Shown in pieces: positions 1 through 9,114 of a stretch of 64,000 bases of DNA (its first letter is position 1; every line of letters starts with the position of its first letter). Both the position numbers and the translations under genes were made by a program. The notes under the pieces were generated by a model. That model saw only the letters and a program-made list of their open reading frames with translations. It did not search any database and was not told where the DNA came from. The stretch is from Pseudobdellovibrionaceae bacterium (GTDB taxonomy: Bacteria > Bdellovibrionota > Bdellovibrionia > Bdellovibrionales > Bdellovibrionaceae): NCBI GenBank assembly GCA_019637875.1, contig JAHBUW010000009.1, positions 1 to 64,000 of the forward strand, given 5' to 3'.

Positions 1-1119
<1,119 letters not shown>

Positions 1120-1231
1120 AATTCTGTCTTAAGAACAAAGCTTCAAATTTCGCGTTTGCGATTTATTCGAATCATTGTTTTTGGTGTACAAATCTTATTT
1201 CTGTACGACTCAATTCACTAGCTATTCAGAT

Positions 1232-1243
1232 TTCAAAGAGCGC
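1232..1243 (-). promoter_or_regulatory. boxA-like antitermination element in rRNA leader
   Basis: The leader transcript contains GCGCTCTTTGAAA, close to the boxA consensus (TGCTCTTTAACA) that binds NusB/S10 in rRNA leaders. It lies about 115 bases upstream of the 16S 5' end, where boxA usually sits. Confidence 0.5.
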
Positions 1244-1303
1244 TTCAAACTTCGAGCTTTTCAGCTCTTCGTTTCTCAAACTTTCGTTTTTCCGAGAAGC
1301 AGA

Positions 1304-1332
1304 GGTTTATTTCCTCCCCTTCCGCCCGTCAA
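1304..1332 (-). promoter_or_regulatory. Probable rrn promoter with A/T-rich UP region
   Basis: On the minus strand TTGACG (-35, 1327-1332) is followed after 17 bases by TAAACC (-10, a poor 3/6 match). Directly upstream (about 1333-1378) is a run of A and T tracts resembling an UP element, as expected of strong rRNA promoters. The stretch 1120-1450 between 16S and the tRNA holds this promoter, the boxA element and no gene. Confidence 0.5.
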
Positions 1333-1450
1333 CCCCTTTTTTTAATTTTTTCGAAGATTTTTTTGCTCCGAAAAACATCAAAAGTGGCTGCCTTCGCTCA
1401 GGAATCCCATTTTGCCGAAAGCTTCGGCAGAAGCGGGTTTCAAGAGTGTT

Positions 1451-1526
1451 TGGTGGAGGCAACAGGGATCGAACCTGCGACCTTCTGAATGCAAATCAGA
1501 CGCTCTCCCAGCTGAGCTATGCCCCC
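1451..1526 (-). tRNA. tRNA-Ala (anticodon UGC)
   Basis: A 76-base cloverleaf can be drawn on the minus strand: acceptor stem GGGGGCA/TGCCTCC, discriminator A followed by encoded CCA, D-arm with AGCTCAGCTGGGAGAGC, anticodon stem-loop CTGATTTGCATTCAG with anticodon TGC, and T-arm GCAGGTTCGATCCCTGT. It lies upstream of the 16S gene rather than in the usual 16S-23S spacer, and appears to have its own promoter. Confidence 0.97.
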
Positions 1527-1544
1527 AAACGGCGTGAGAGGCCT

Positions 1545-1571
1545 TTTGTACTAAGGGAGAAAAAGGGTCAA
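1545..1571 (-). promoter_or_regulatory. Candidate promoter of tRNA-Ala
   Basis: TTGACC (1566-1571) and TACAAA (1545-1550) on the minus strand are separated by 15 bases, which is short. Transcription would start about 10 bases before the tRNA 5' end. The preceding terminator-like hairpin separates the tRNA from the gene upstream, supporting an independent unit. Confidence 0.4.
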
Positions 1572-1587
1572 CAGAAAATAAAGAGAT

Positions 1588-1613
1588 GCCCAAACGTCGT
1601 TCAGACGCTGGGC
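1588..1613 (-). terminator. Terminator-like hairpin after the 172-aa gene
   Basis: On the minus strand GCCCAGCGTC pairs with GACGTTTGGGC (one bulge) around a short loop. A T-rich stretch (ATCTCTTTATTTT) follows. It sits 27 bases past the stop codon of the gene at 1640-2158. Confidence 0.55.
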
Positions 1614-1639
1614 TAAGTTATTGAAATGAGGTGGGCAAA

Positions 1640-2158
1640 TTAAGCCGAGGCGCGGAAGGCCGAAGGGGTCAAACGCTCCAACCAGCGGCGTTCGAAGTGC
1701 AAATCGAAGCCCGCGAGCTCTCCGCCCTTCAAAATCGCGTGGTACACGCGCTTCAGAATCTCCAACTCGTGCTCCACGAGGGAATCACTCGAGAGAGTTT
1801 CTTCGATCGCCTCGAGAACCGAGACGAGATCGGGAGTGGTGACGACCTTCGGAAGCTTCGTCATATCAAGACCCATCACTTGTTCGGGTTTGAAGCCGAC
1901 AAGATTTTCCGTCAGCAAAACTTTGAGACCCGATTTGAAATTCACCTGAATGAAGACCTTGCCGTCGGTGTCGAAGCGATGAACGACCTCGGAGAGATCT
2001 TGCGGATTGAAGCGGAAACACTTTCCGTCGACCGACTGAGTGACTTGCATACGTCCACCATCGGCTTCGATGAAGCTCAGGCCCTGGGCCTGCCCCACGA
2101 ACGCGGAGACTTCATGAAGAAGCTGGGCGGTATTCACTGTGCTATCCGAGTCGCTCAA
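1640..2158 (-). CDS. Conserved hypothetical protein, 172 aa
   Basis: I do not recognise the family. The predicted protein is soluble, acidic, without signal peptide or membrane segment. Its middle (residues 40-100) alternates beta-like segments (RFNPQDLSEVVHRFDTDGKV, then VNFKSGLKVLL), and the C-terminal half is helical. Translation probably starts at a TTG codon (2156-2158), because a strong AGGAGG lies six bases upstream and no ATG competes. The gene is divergent from the cupin gene and is followed by a terminator-like hairpin, so it is probably monocistronic. The coding call rests on the ribosome-binding site and context. Confidence 0.7.
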   Translation of the reverse strand: MSDSDSTVNTAQLLHEVSAFVGQAQGLSFIEADGGRMQVTQSVDGKCFRFNPQDLSEVVHRFDTDGKVFIQVNFKSGLKVLLTENLVGFKPEQVMGLDMTKLPKVVTTPDLVSVLEAIEETLSSDSLVEHELEILKRVYHAILKGGELAGFDLHFERRWLERLTPSAFRASA

Positions 2159-2411
2159 ACGGAGCCTCCTGTTAACTCACTCATAGCTTCTATCGACGAA
2201 CGCGATATTGAACTGAAGGAAATCCTGATGAATTTTCTCGGACATTCGCGAGCATACCAGGGTGATACGGGAACCCGGGATTTGTGCCCTCCCGCGCGGG
2301 TTTTCAGAGGGGAATCCTCATTCTGAAACAGGCCCTGAGTCCTGCAGGAAAGAATTCCCACGGCACAAGGGCTGTGCTAGAACCGAGTCTCGACAGCAAG
2401 GAAATACGATC

Positions 2412-2717
2412 ATGTTGATTACCCGTTGGCAGGCCCCGAACAAACTTTCGCGTGAACAAGCCCAGATGATTCTGGAGGCGGAAGGACTTGAGTCCTTCGA
2501 AGAAACCCTCGCCCCGCAAAAGAAGGTGAGCGAGCACCGTCACCCCTTCACCGAGGTCCGCATCATTCTGCAGGGCGAGCTGCTTTACAACATCGCCGGT
2601 AATCAAGTGCTTCTACGCGAAGGCGACCGCATCGAGATTCCCGCGAACACCCGCCACTCGCATCTGTGCCAGAGCGGCGAGACCTGCTTTTCGGTCTACG
2701 CGCAGAAGATCGTTTAG
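2412..2717 (+). CDS. Small single-domain cupin protein, 101 aa
   Basis: The protein is one cupin barrel. Motif 1 is seen as SEHRHPFTEVRIILQGE (two His and one Glu, likely metal ligands, near residues 39-50), and motif 2 as GDRIEIPANTRHSHLC (residues 68-83, with the fourth His). Cupins of this size include acireductone dioxygenase-like and mannose-isomerase-like proteins. The HPFTEVR pattern is compatible with acireductone dioxygenase relatives, but I cannot assign a substrate. The ATG at 2412 was chosen because the longer reading frame from 2262 adds residues lacking family character. The gene is followed by a strong hairpin shared with convergent rarA. Confidence 0.85.
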   Translation: MLITRWQAPNKLSREQAQMILEAEGLESFEETLAPQKKVSEHRHPFTEVRIILQGELLYNIAGNQVLLREGDRIEIPANTRHSHLCQSGETCFSVYAQKIV

Positions 2718-2750
2718 CGTTTTCAGGCCAATCACGGAGAGAAACGAAAA

Positions 2751-2780
2751 AACCGGCGGAAGCGCCGGTTTTTTTGTTTT
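2751..2780. terminator. Bidirectional terminator between cupin gene and rarA
   Basis: AACCGGCG-GAAG-CGCCGGTT forms a perfect 8-bp stem with a tetraloop. A T run follows on the plus strand and an A run precedes it, so it can stop transcription from both convergent genes. Confidence 0.85.
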
Positions 2781-2792
2781 GGAACTCTGGGT

Positions 2793-4112
2793 TTATTCCG
2801 TGGGCTCGGTTCCGGGATCGCGGCTCGCAATCTTCGACTGGCGCAGCCACTGGAGATACTCGATGAGTTTCTTCTCCTGACCGCGACCGGTCCAGCTCAT
2901 CACGGGCGTTTCGGCGGTCAGGCCTTCGGGCAGGTAGCGCTGCTTCACCCAGCCCCGCGATTCGTTGTGCGGATTTTTGTAGAGATCTTTGCCCTCTTGG
3001 GTGAGCGGCGCCGGCACTTTCCACGGATAGCCTTGATCCACCCACTTCGTCGCGTTGCCGGAGCTCACGTAGACCGCGTCGGACTTCGGGCAACTCGCGA
3101 GGAAGATCACCGCCTGCGCGATCGTCAGCCGTCCCTCGGGAAGTCCCACCCACTCAAAGCCCTGGGCCGCGGCGACCGCGACCTGCAGCGCGCGCGGCTC
3201 GGCGTTCCCGATGTCCTCGGACGCCGAGATGATGAGGCGGCGAAGGATCAGGCGCGGATCGACCCCGCCCTCCATGAGCTGGGTCGCCCACAGAAGGGCC
3301 GCATCCGGGTCCGAGCCGCGGATCGACTTGATCATGGCCGAGAGGCCCGAGTGGTAGTCGTCCTCGGGAAGCGCCGGGCGGGTCTGCTCGGACAGGATCT
3401 TGAGGGCTTCCTCTTCGGTCAGATCCGTCGCCTGCGACTGCTGGGCCTCCCACAGGAGTTCGAACTGCACGAGCGCGCGCCGGGCATCGCCCGTCGTCGC
3501 TTCGGCCACGAACTGCAGAAGCCCCGTCGGAAAGGCGCGCGCGGCCGGCTGGTCCACACGCAAGGTGGCCTCGGCCCTTTCGAGGAGCGGGCGGATCTCG
3601 TCCGCGGTCAGCTTCCGAAGCTCGAGCGTGCGCAGGCGGCTACGGAGGGCCGGGCGCAGGAAAAAGACCGGATTTTCGGTGGTCGCGCCGAGCACCACGA
3701 TGTTTCCCTTTTCCACGGGGTCCAGCAGCGCCTCTTGCTGCACTTTCGTGAGCCCGTGAATCTCGTCGATGAAGACCAGGGTCTGTTTATTCTCCACAAG
3801 CTTACGGTGACGTCCTTCCTCGGACAGGGACCGCAACTCGGACACCTTCAGCTCCGAGCCGTGGGCGCGAATCCAGACGCCTTTAAAGTGATTTTCAAGA
3901 ACGCTCACGATCGAGGTCTTACCGCAGCCCGGAGGACCGTGAAGCAAAAGACTCGGCCAGAATTCACGTCCCGCGAGCTCTTTCAGCCGGGGAAGGACGT
4001 GGGTCTGCCCCAAGACGTCGCCCCACTCACGCGGGCGCAGGCGCTCGGCCAGCGGAGAGAGTCCGGAGTTTCGTTCGTTCTGCGTAAAAAGGGTCGGTTC
4101 GTTGATCGGCAC
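2793..4112 (-). CDS. rarA: Replication-associated recombination protein A (RarA/MgsA), AAA+ ATPase
   Basis: RarA is a clamp-loader-like AAA+ ATPase acting at stalled replication forks. The 439-aa protein has Walker A (GPPGCGKT, about residue 58), Walker B (LVFIDEIH, about 109), a sensor region (LGATTENPVFFL) with an arginine-rich stretch (RPALRSRLRTLELR), and the C-terminal tetramerisation region with DYHSGLSAMIKSIRGSDPDAALLW and the GNAEPRAL signature. Length matches the family. The start is a GTG; a promoter TTGACC-16-TTAAAT (4120-4147) would place the transcript start almost at this codon, and no Shine-Dalgarno is visible. It lies downstream of the pilus operon but beyond a strong hairpin, so it is likely separate. 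Confidence 0.95.
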   Translation of the reverse strand: MPINEPTLFTQNERNSGLSPLAERLRPREWGDVLGQTHVLPRLKELAGREFWPSLLLHGPPGCGKTSIVSVLENHFKGVWIRAHGSELKVSELRSLSEEGRHRKLVENKQTLVFIDEIHGLTKVQQEALLDPVEKGNIVVLGATTENPVFFLRPALRSRLRTLELRKLTADEIRPLLERAEATLRVDQPAARAFPTGLLQFVAEATTGDARRALVQFELLWEAQQSQATDLTEEEALKILSEQTRPALPEDDYHSGLSAMIKSIRGSDPDAALLWATQLMEGGVDPRLILRRLIISASEDIGNAEPRALQVAVAAAQGFEWVGLPEGRLTIAQAVIFLASCPKSDAVYVSSGNATKWVDQGYPWKVPAPLTQEGKDLYKNPHNESRGWVKQRYLPEGLTAETPVMSWTGRGQEKKLIEYLQWLRQSKIASRDPGTEPTE

Positions 4113-4119
4113 GTCGTGG

Positions 4120-4147
4120 ATTTAACGGCGATGGCCACGGGGGTCAA
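4120..4147 (-). promoter_or_regulatory. Candidate rarA promoter
   Basis: On the minus strand TTGACC (4142-4147) and TTAAAT (4120-4125) are 16 bases apart. The expected start site is within a few bases of the GTG start codon, suggesting a leaderless or nearly leaderless transcript. Confidence 0.5.
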
Positions 4148-4152
4148 CGGAA

Positions 4153-4174
4153 ACGGCCCGGTTCCCCGGGCCGT
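4153..4174 (-). terminator. Hairpin at the end of the pilus operon
   Basis: ACGGCCCGG-(4 bases)-CCGGGCCGT forms a perfect 9-bp GC-rich stem. On the minus strand it is followed by TTTCCGTT, a modest T-rich tail. It lies 39 bases past the stop of the lipoprotein gene that ends the pil operon. Confidence 0.6.
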
Positions 4175-4212
4175 CATACGATCTGGCGGTGAGCGGGAGC
4201 GGCAAACTCCGC

Positions 4213-4806
4213 TTAGAAGATCCCCTGGAACGAGAAGCGGCCGGAAGCGCGTCCCACCAAAGGCGTCTCGCTGCCGTCCGCGCGTTGCTTGATCGCGTAG
4301 ACGATCATGTTGACCGTCCCGCTGAAAGACGAGCGCAGGGTCCCGTCCGTGGCCCGCAGCCCCCCGACCATGATGGACTTCTGGAAGGGGAAGGTCGCCT
4401 GCGCGGGTTTGAGTTTTTCCTCGTCGCGGGAGCCGTTCATCAGGCAGTTCAGATCTTGGCTCGCGATGGTGATCGGCCGGTCGCTGGAGGACAGTCCTCC
4501 CGAGACGACGTTCAGCTTCACGTAAACCACCTTCAGCTCGGTATTGGCCTCGCCGTCCCAGGTGATGGTCATGCGGCCCAGGTTCATGTGCAGCGGCGAA
4601 ACGTCATCCGCCGAAGCATTGTCGATCACCGCGCGGCAGCTTTTGCCGGGCGCATCCAGCAGGATGAACTCCGAAGAGGACAACGCCACGGTGATGTCCC
4701 CACCCGTTTGTTGGAGCGGTTGGCACGAGCACAGAAGCGCCACGGCACTCATCAGCGCCGCGCCCCGGATCCCCATTTTGAATTGGCCAAGAGATGTCAT
4801 CGTCAT
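4213..4806 (-). CDS. Predicted lipoprotein linked to the pilus operon, 197 aa
   Basis: A signal peptide ends in the lipobox LLCSC (Cys near residue 28), so the protein should be lipidated and anchored in the envelope. The mature part is beta-rich (TVALSSSEFILLDAPG, ITWDGEANTELKVVYVKLNVV, SFSGTVNMIVYAIK), consistent with a small beta-sandwich. I do not recognise the family. It starts 28 bases after the pilQ stop on the same strand with AAGGGAA upstream, so it is probably co-transcribed with pilMNOPQ. A role as accessory or pilotin-like lipoprotein of the secretin is a guess from position only. Confidence 0.8.
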   Translation of the reverse strand: MTMTSLGQFKMGIRGAALMSAVALLCSCQPLQQTGGDITVALSSSEFILLDAPGKSCRAVIDNASADDVSPLHMNLGRMTITWDGEANTELKVVYVKLNVVSGGLSSSDRPITIASQDLNCLMNGSRDEEKLKPAQATFPFQKSIMVGGLRATDGTLRSSFSGTVNMIVYAIKQRADGSETPLVGRASGRFSFQGIF

Positions 4807-4833
4807 TGGAAATTCCCTTCCAACACCGCGCCC

Positions 4834-7092
4834 CTAGAACGAGAAATCGTCAGATTCTCCACTGCTTCCTCCAGTTTGACTCGGAATCACCTGGCTATCA
4901 AGCTGGCCGAGGATTCGCGGAGTCAGGAACATCAGCAGCTCGTTCCGCTGCTCGGATTGGTTATTAGATCGAAACAACCAGCCAATGACCGGCAGGCGTC
5001 CCAAGCCCGGGACGAGCGTATCAGTATTACGCGCATCATTTTGATAAATCCCGCCGATGACCGCCGTCTGACCGTTCTTCACCATCACGCGAGTCGACGC
5101 CTTACGACTGTTGATCGAGGGCGCGCCGTCTTGATTGTTCGCGATTTCCCCCGCGAACTCACGCAGCATATCGATCTTCATCATGACCGCGCCGTCGTTG
5201 GTCAGCTGGGGAGTCACTTCCAGCGCGAGTTTCGTGTCCTTGAAGCTGACGGACGTGATCGTCGAGCCGTTCGAGATCTGCGTCTGCCGCACCGGAATCT
5301 GCAGGACCTGCTCGATGTTCGCTTTTTCGTTATGCATGGTCACGATCCGCGGTGAAGATAGAACGCGGACTTTCCCCTCTTGCTCGAAGAGGTTCAGCGT
5401 CGCATTCAGATCCCCCAGGATATCGAAGGTCCCGAGGTTGAATCCCAAGGTCATGGAGCGGTTCGCGGGCACGTCCGGGTTCACCGAGAAGTTGTTGTTC
5501 ATACGGACCGGCCCCTGCGAACTCGAAAGCACGTTGCGGCCCGAGCCGATTTGGGTCGGCGCCCCCGTGAAGTTCCACTGAATTCCCATGGACTCTTCGG
5601 AGTTCTCGACGGCTTCGACGATTTTACCCTCGATCAAGACCTGCTGCGGAGGCACGTCGAGCGACTGCACCACTTTCGCGGCACGATCGATGTTTTCCTC
5701 GAAGTCCGTGATGATGAGCGCCGAAGTCCGGGGATCCGAAACGACGGTTCCCGTTTTGGAGAGCATATTCTTGATCTGCTTCTCGAGGTCTTCGACCTTC
5801 GCGTAGTTCACCTGCAGCGTGCGCACCTTCGGGGCCGCATTCTGACGGCGCTGGGCCTGCAGGTCGAAAGAGTCTTTCTCTTCTTTCTGGATGTCCGCGA
5901 TATTCGCGATCCGCAAGACGTTGCCGCTGCGGGTGTAGCCGAGCTTCTTCGTTTTCATCAGCAACACGAGCGCTTGATCCCAAGGGACGTTCTTCAATTT
6001 CACGCTGACTTTCCCGTCGACGCCGTCCGCGAGGATCAAGTTCACGTTCGCTTCGTCGGAAATCAACTTGAAGACTTCGCGGACTTCGACTTCATCCGTT
6101 TCGATCGAGATCTTTTTGCCGTAGAAAGTCTGGTTGTTGGCCAAGAAGTCCTCGAGATTTTCCGAAGTCATCAGCTTCGACGGCGGAATGTCGGACTCGG
6201 TCGGCCCCTCGTCGTAGTTCTCTTGGTCCATCGAGGTGTTTTGCGCCATGCTGTCCGACGAAGGCATCGGCGGCGACGTCACGACCAAAAGGGCGTTCCC
6301 CTCGGCCTGAATGACCGGCTCCGGGCTGTTCGGACGCAGTTGGACGACGACACGGGTGGTGGTGCTGCCCGCGTTCTGGTAAGCGTCGACCGCCCCGACG
6401 GTGCCGCCGAAATCGCGTGTGTTCAACGGGCGCTTCAAACGCGCCGGCAACTTCGAGTTCGGGATCTCGATGACGAACTGATTCGTGTCCGAATTCAGGC
6501 GTTGGTTGAACTGCATCGGACCGTCGCCCTGAACGACCACCGTGCCGCCGTTGTCGTTCGCACGGAACTGAAGTTCGGTGATATTGACGATTTGTCCCGT
6601 GGGCTCGCCCATCGCGGGCTCATCCCCCATGGGAGGCTGCTGCGCCATCGGATCGGAACCGGGGATGTCCGTCGGCGGAATTTCGGCCGGGGGAATCTCT
6701 TCCACCGGAGCGTCCCCTTGCGCCTGCTGGTCCATCGGCGCTTCTTCCGCCGGAAGGCCGAGCGGATCTTCACCCGCGAACGAATCGCCGCCACCGGGAT
6801 CCACGGCCGCATTGCCGTCTTCGCTGGGCGCTTCTTCGAATTGCGAGAACTCATCCGAGCCGCCACCGCCGGAGCTGTCCTCGGCGATTTCACCTTCGAT
6901 CGCGTCTTCCGCTTCGGTGCCGAAATCGCCGCCGGCGTTATCGCCCGAAGACTCGAAATCCGAGAAATCATCCGCCGCGACGTCTTGTTCGCCTTCAGGG
7001 CTATCCACGGACTGCGTCGAGCAACCGGTCACCATCGCGAAGATGACGATCGCCGAGATCCCCAGGCGCATACTTTTTTTGAATCCGTCCAT
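4834..7092 (-). CDS. pilQ: Type IV pilus secretin PilQ with an N-terminal lipobox
   Basis: PilQ forms the outer-membrane ring through which the pilus passes. The protein (about 752 aa) has: signal segment ending in MVTGCS (lipobox-like); an acidic Gly/Ser/Asp-rich then Pro-rich linker (about residues 30-150); an AMIN domain (about 155-270); a secretin/TonB short N-terminal domain (EVDEVREVFKLISDEANVNLIL); a secretin N1 domain (VRTLQVNYAKVEDLEKQIKNML); and the C-terminal secretin barrel with VPGLGRLPVIGWLFR and RNELLMFLTPRIL. I chose the ATG at 7092, with AGGAG in front, over an upstream in-frame ATG (7134) that would add 14 non-signal residues. It follows pilP by 44 bases. Confidence 0.97.
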   Translation of the reverse strand: MDGFKKSMRLGISAIVIFAMVTGCSTQSVDSPEGEQDVAADDFSDFESSGDNAGGDFGTEAEDAIEGEIAEDSSGGGGSDEFSQFEEAPSEDGNAAVDPGGGDSFAGEDPLGLPAEEAPMDQQAQGDAPVEEIPPAEIPPTDIPGSDPMAQQPPMGDEPAMGEPTGQIVNITELQFRANDNGGTVVVQGDGPMQFNQRLNSDTNQFVIEIPNSKLPARLKRPLNTRDFGGTVGAVDAYQNAGSTTTRVVVQLRPNSPEPVIQAEGNALLVVTSPPMPSSDSMAQNTSMDQENYDEGPTESDIPPSKLMTSENLEDFLANNQTFYGKKISIETDEVEVREVFKLISDEANVNLILADGVDGKVSVKLKNVPWDQALVLLMKTKKLGYTRSGNVLRIANIADIQKEEKDSFDLQAQRRQNAAPKVRTLQVNYAKVEDLEKQIKNMLSKTGTVVSDPRTSALIITDFEENIDRAAKVVQSLDVPPQQVLIEGKIVEAVENSEESMGIQWNFTGAPTQIGSGRNVLSSSQGPVRMNNNFSVNPDVPANRSMTLGFNLGTFDILGDLNATLNLFEQEGKVRVLSSPRIVTMHNEKANIEQVLQIPVRQTQISNGSTITSVSFKDTKLALEVTPQLTNDGAVMMKIDMLREFAGEIANNQDGAPSINSRKASTRVMVKNGQTAVIGGIYQNDARNTDTLVPGLGRLPVIGWLFRSNNQSEQRNELLMFLTPRILGQLDSQVIPSQTGGSSGESDDFSF

Positions 7093-7136
7093 GGCCACTC
7101 CTATCCGGGTCCGCATCCTTGCGGTCCCGCGCAAAT

Positions 7137-7850
7137 CTACTTCCGCATTCCAATCACCCGGGTGTTCGCATTCACATACGTTCCATCCGGATTCGGCTCC
7201 GCCACCACGATTTCGCTTTCACGAATCGCCACGACGACCGCTCCTTCACGTCCCAAGCGGATCTTCTTACGAATCACGTACGTCTTTTTGTCGCCCGCCA
7301 GGATCATCGCCCGCGGTTCGCGCACGCTCCACATCACCGCGACGAGTTTGTACTCGCTGAGCGGGAAGGCCTGGAGCGGATCTTGCGCGTTGTAATCCAG
7401 CTCGGTCACGGGCCGCGCTTCCTCCAGAGGAATTTCGGGGCGCCCCTGTCGCGAGGGGAAGAACGGATCGCGCAAGCCTTCGGGGTTGTAAATGAAACCC
7501 TCGGGATTCACGTTCCGTTGCATCAGCGCATCGGGAGTCTGCATGTCCAGACCTTCCCCCGGAGGCAGATCCGGTGGCATCGCCTGCCCCTCGGGAAGCG
7601 GCATATCCGACGGCGGCGGCGCCCCCATCATATCGGGCGGCAAAGCATCCGACGGAGGAGGCAAAGACCCGTCCGCAGGCGGCGGCAAATCCATGGCCGG
7701 CGGCAAAGCATCGCTCGGCGGCGGGAGCGCGCCGTCGACCTGCGCTTGCGCGCTCGAGCCGCGGCCGCTGGCGAAGTAAAGTCCGCTAGCGACGCCTAAA
7801 AGCATCATGCCCGCGGCGATTCCCTTTTGGATGGAGAGCTTGGAATTCAT
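7137..7850 (-). CDS. pilP: Type IV pilus assembly lipoprotein/linker PilP with proline-rich N-terminus
   Basis: PilP links the inner-membrane PilNO complex with the PilQ secretin. This 237-aa protein has an N-terminal membrane anchor (residues 9-27, GIAAGMMLLGVASGLYFAS), then about 75 residues of imperfect proline repeats (PPPSDALPP-type), and a C-terminal PilP beta-sandwich (GLRDPFFP, FPLSEYKLVAVMW, AMILAGDKKTYVIRKKIRLGREGAVVVAI). There is no clear lipobox, unlike classical PilP. The stop-start overlap with pilO (4 bases) shows coupling. The repeat part is also visible in DNA (7600-7740) and is a plausible site of length change. Confidence 0.95.
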   Translation of the reverse strand: MNSKLSIQKGIAAGMMLLGVASGLYFASGRGSSAQAQVDGALPPPSDALPPAMDLPPPADGSLPPPSDALPPDMMGAPPPSDMPLPEGQAMPPDLPPGEGLDMQTPDALMQRNVNPEGFIYNPEGLRDPFFPSRQGRPEIPLEEARPVTELDYNAQDPLQAFPLSEYKLVAVMWSVREPRAMILAGDKKTYVIRKKIRLGREGAVVVAIRESEIVVAEPNPDGTYVNANTRVIGMRK

Positions 7851-8476
7851 CTTCCGGCCCCCCGGCGCGAATTGCTGCGCTTCTCTTTCGCTTTCGGCTC
7901 GGGTCCGACGAACTTGAAGCTCGCGATCTCGGCGTCCATGGTCATGCGGTTCGCCGCGGTTCCGCCACGGCGCTTTTCCGTGGGACCTTCGAAAGTAAAC
8001 GACCGAACGCGGTACACGCGCTCGATCGTGGAAAGATTGAAGAAAAACATCGTCATTTCCGAGAAGCTGCCCTCGGCGGTCACGCGGATGGGATACGACT
8101 CAAGGATGTCCTCGCGAATCGCCGCTTTCGGCTCTTTCGTTTTGATGGTGATCCCCGACGTTTTCGCCATCGTATCGACGGTACGGATAACTTCCGCGGA
8201 ATCCAGATCCGTCGGAATCTGCGAGGACACGATCTGGAACTGTTCCGAGAGCGCCTTGTAGCTGGCCTCAAGCTGCGAGCGGCGGGCGAGGGCGCGGTCG
8301 GTCTCTTTCTCTTTTTCGCGCTCGACATCGAGCTGCTTGCGCGTTTCGGCGATACGGCGACGAACCGCCGATCCGTCGTCGTAAGCCGCGCCGTAATAGA
8401 TTCCGGTGATGATCAAACCGATCACCAAAGCTTTACCCGTCGTGAGGCTAGCGATGCGCGCGAGAATAGGATTCAT
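7847..8476 (-). CDS. pilO: Type IV pilus inner-membrane protein PilO
   Basis: PilO pairs with PilN in the inner-membrane alignment platform. The 209-aa protein has one membrane segment (about residues 15-32), a coiled coil (about 37-80, rich in Glu/Arg: RRRIAETRKQLDVEREKEKETDRAL), and a ferredoxin-like C-terminal fold (ESYPIRVTAEGSFSEMTMFFFNLSTIERVYRVRSF). The sequence fits PilO family length and topology. It overlaps both pilN and pilP by four bases in ATGA-type junctions. Confidence 0.95.
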   Translation of the reverse strand: MNPILARIASLTTGKALVIGLIITGIYYGAAYDDGSAVRRRIAETRKQLDVEREKEKETDRALARRSQLEASYKALSEQFQIVSSQIPTDLDSAEVIRTVDTMAKTSGITIKTKEPKAAIREDILESYPIRVTAEGSFSEMTMFFFNLSTIERVYRVRSFTFEGPTEKRRGGTAANRMTMDAEIASFKFVGPEPKAKEKRSNSRRGAGR

Positions 8477-9114
8477 TGGGACCGATCCATGTTACAGACA
8501 ATTTCGAATCTTTTGACCGCGCCAATTTCCGCAACCGTCGCTTCGGTGGATCTGACCAATTGAATTTCTTTAAGGTAGGCACTCCGCTGCAGACCTTCCA
8601 TGAAGGTCGTCAGTTCAGAGTCCGTCGTGGCATATCCCGCGATGCTGAGGCGGCCTTGATTCAGATCCATCCGTTGCAGCCAGACTTTTTCGGGAATTTC
8701 GCGTTGAATATAGTCCAGCACCCGAACCTCACGTAGACGATCGCGCTTGATCGCTTCGATGGCATTGATTTGGTTTTGCAGGACCGTTTGCTCGGACTCG
8801 AAACGCGCGATCTCTTTCACGACGTCCGCGGCGCCGACGTTCTTCTTCTTCACTTCGTCGAGCTGACGGCGAAGGGACGTCGCCGACGAGCGAAGCGGGG
8901 GCACGTTCGACTGCTCGTAAATGTAAAGGGCCAGTACGCCGATCAACATCAACACCAAATTGATGAGCAATGTGCGGTTCGTGTTGTCTACGCTCGCGAA
9001 TTCATCCGCCAGGCCCGCATCCGAGATGCCCCCCGAGCGCAACGAGAAGTTGCCGAGCCCACCGCCCGACTTCTTTCCGCCCATCCCTTTTTTGGCGAGG
9101 TTGACCTTAATCAT
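8473..9114 (-). CDS. pilN: Type IV pilus inner-membrane protein PilN
   Basis: The 213-aa protein begins MIKVNLAKK, the short cytoplasmic PilN motif (I-N-L) that docks into PilM. A 45-residue Gly/Ser-rich insert follows, then a membrane segment (LLINLVLMLIGVLALYIYEQ, about residues 50-69), a coiled coil (about 75-115), and a periplasmic fold (VWLQRMDLNQGRLSIAGYATTDSELTTFMEGLQ). The glycine-rich spacer between the PilM-binding motif and the membrane helix is longer than in textbook PilN. It overlaps pilM by four bases. Confidence 0.95.
   Translation of the reverse strand: MIKVNLAKKGMGGKKSGGGLGNFSLRSGGISDAGLADEFASVDNTNRTLLINLVLMLIGVLALYIYEQSNVPPLRSSATSLRRQLDEVKKKNVGAADVVKEIARFESEQTVLQNQINAIEAIKRDRLREVRVLDYIQREIPEKVWLQRMDLNQGRLSIAGYATTDSELTTFMEGLQRSAYLKEIQLVRSTEATVAEIGAVKRFEIVCNMDRSQ

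Noticed and set aside
2967-4292. 441-residue plus-strand frame opposite rarA
   Set aside because: It is a shadow with Arg/His-rich composition; RarA motifs are on the minus strand.
5380-7395. 671-residue plus-strand open frame
   Set aside because: It is the shadow of pilQ, and the pilQ reading frame is unmistakable.
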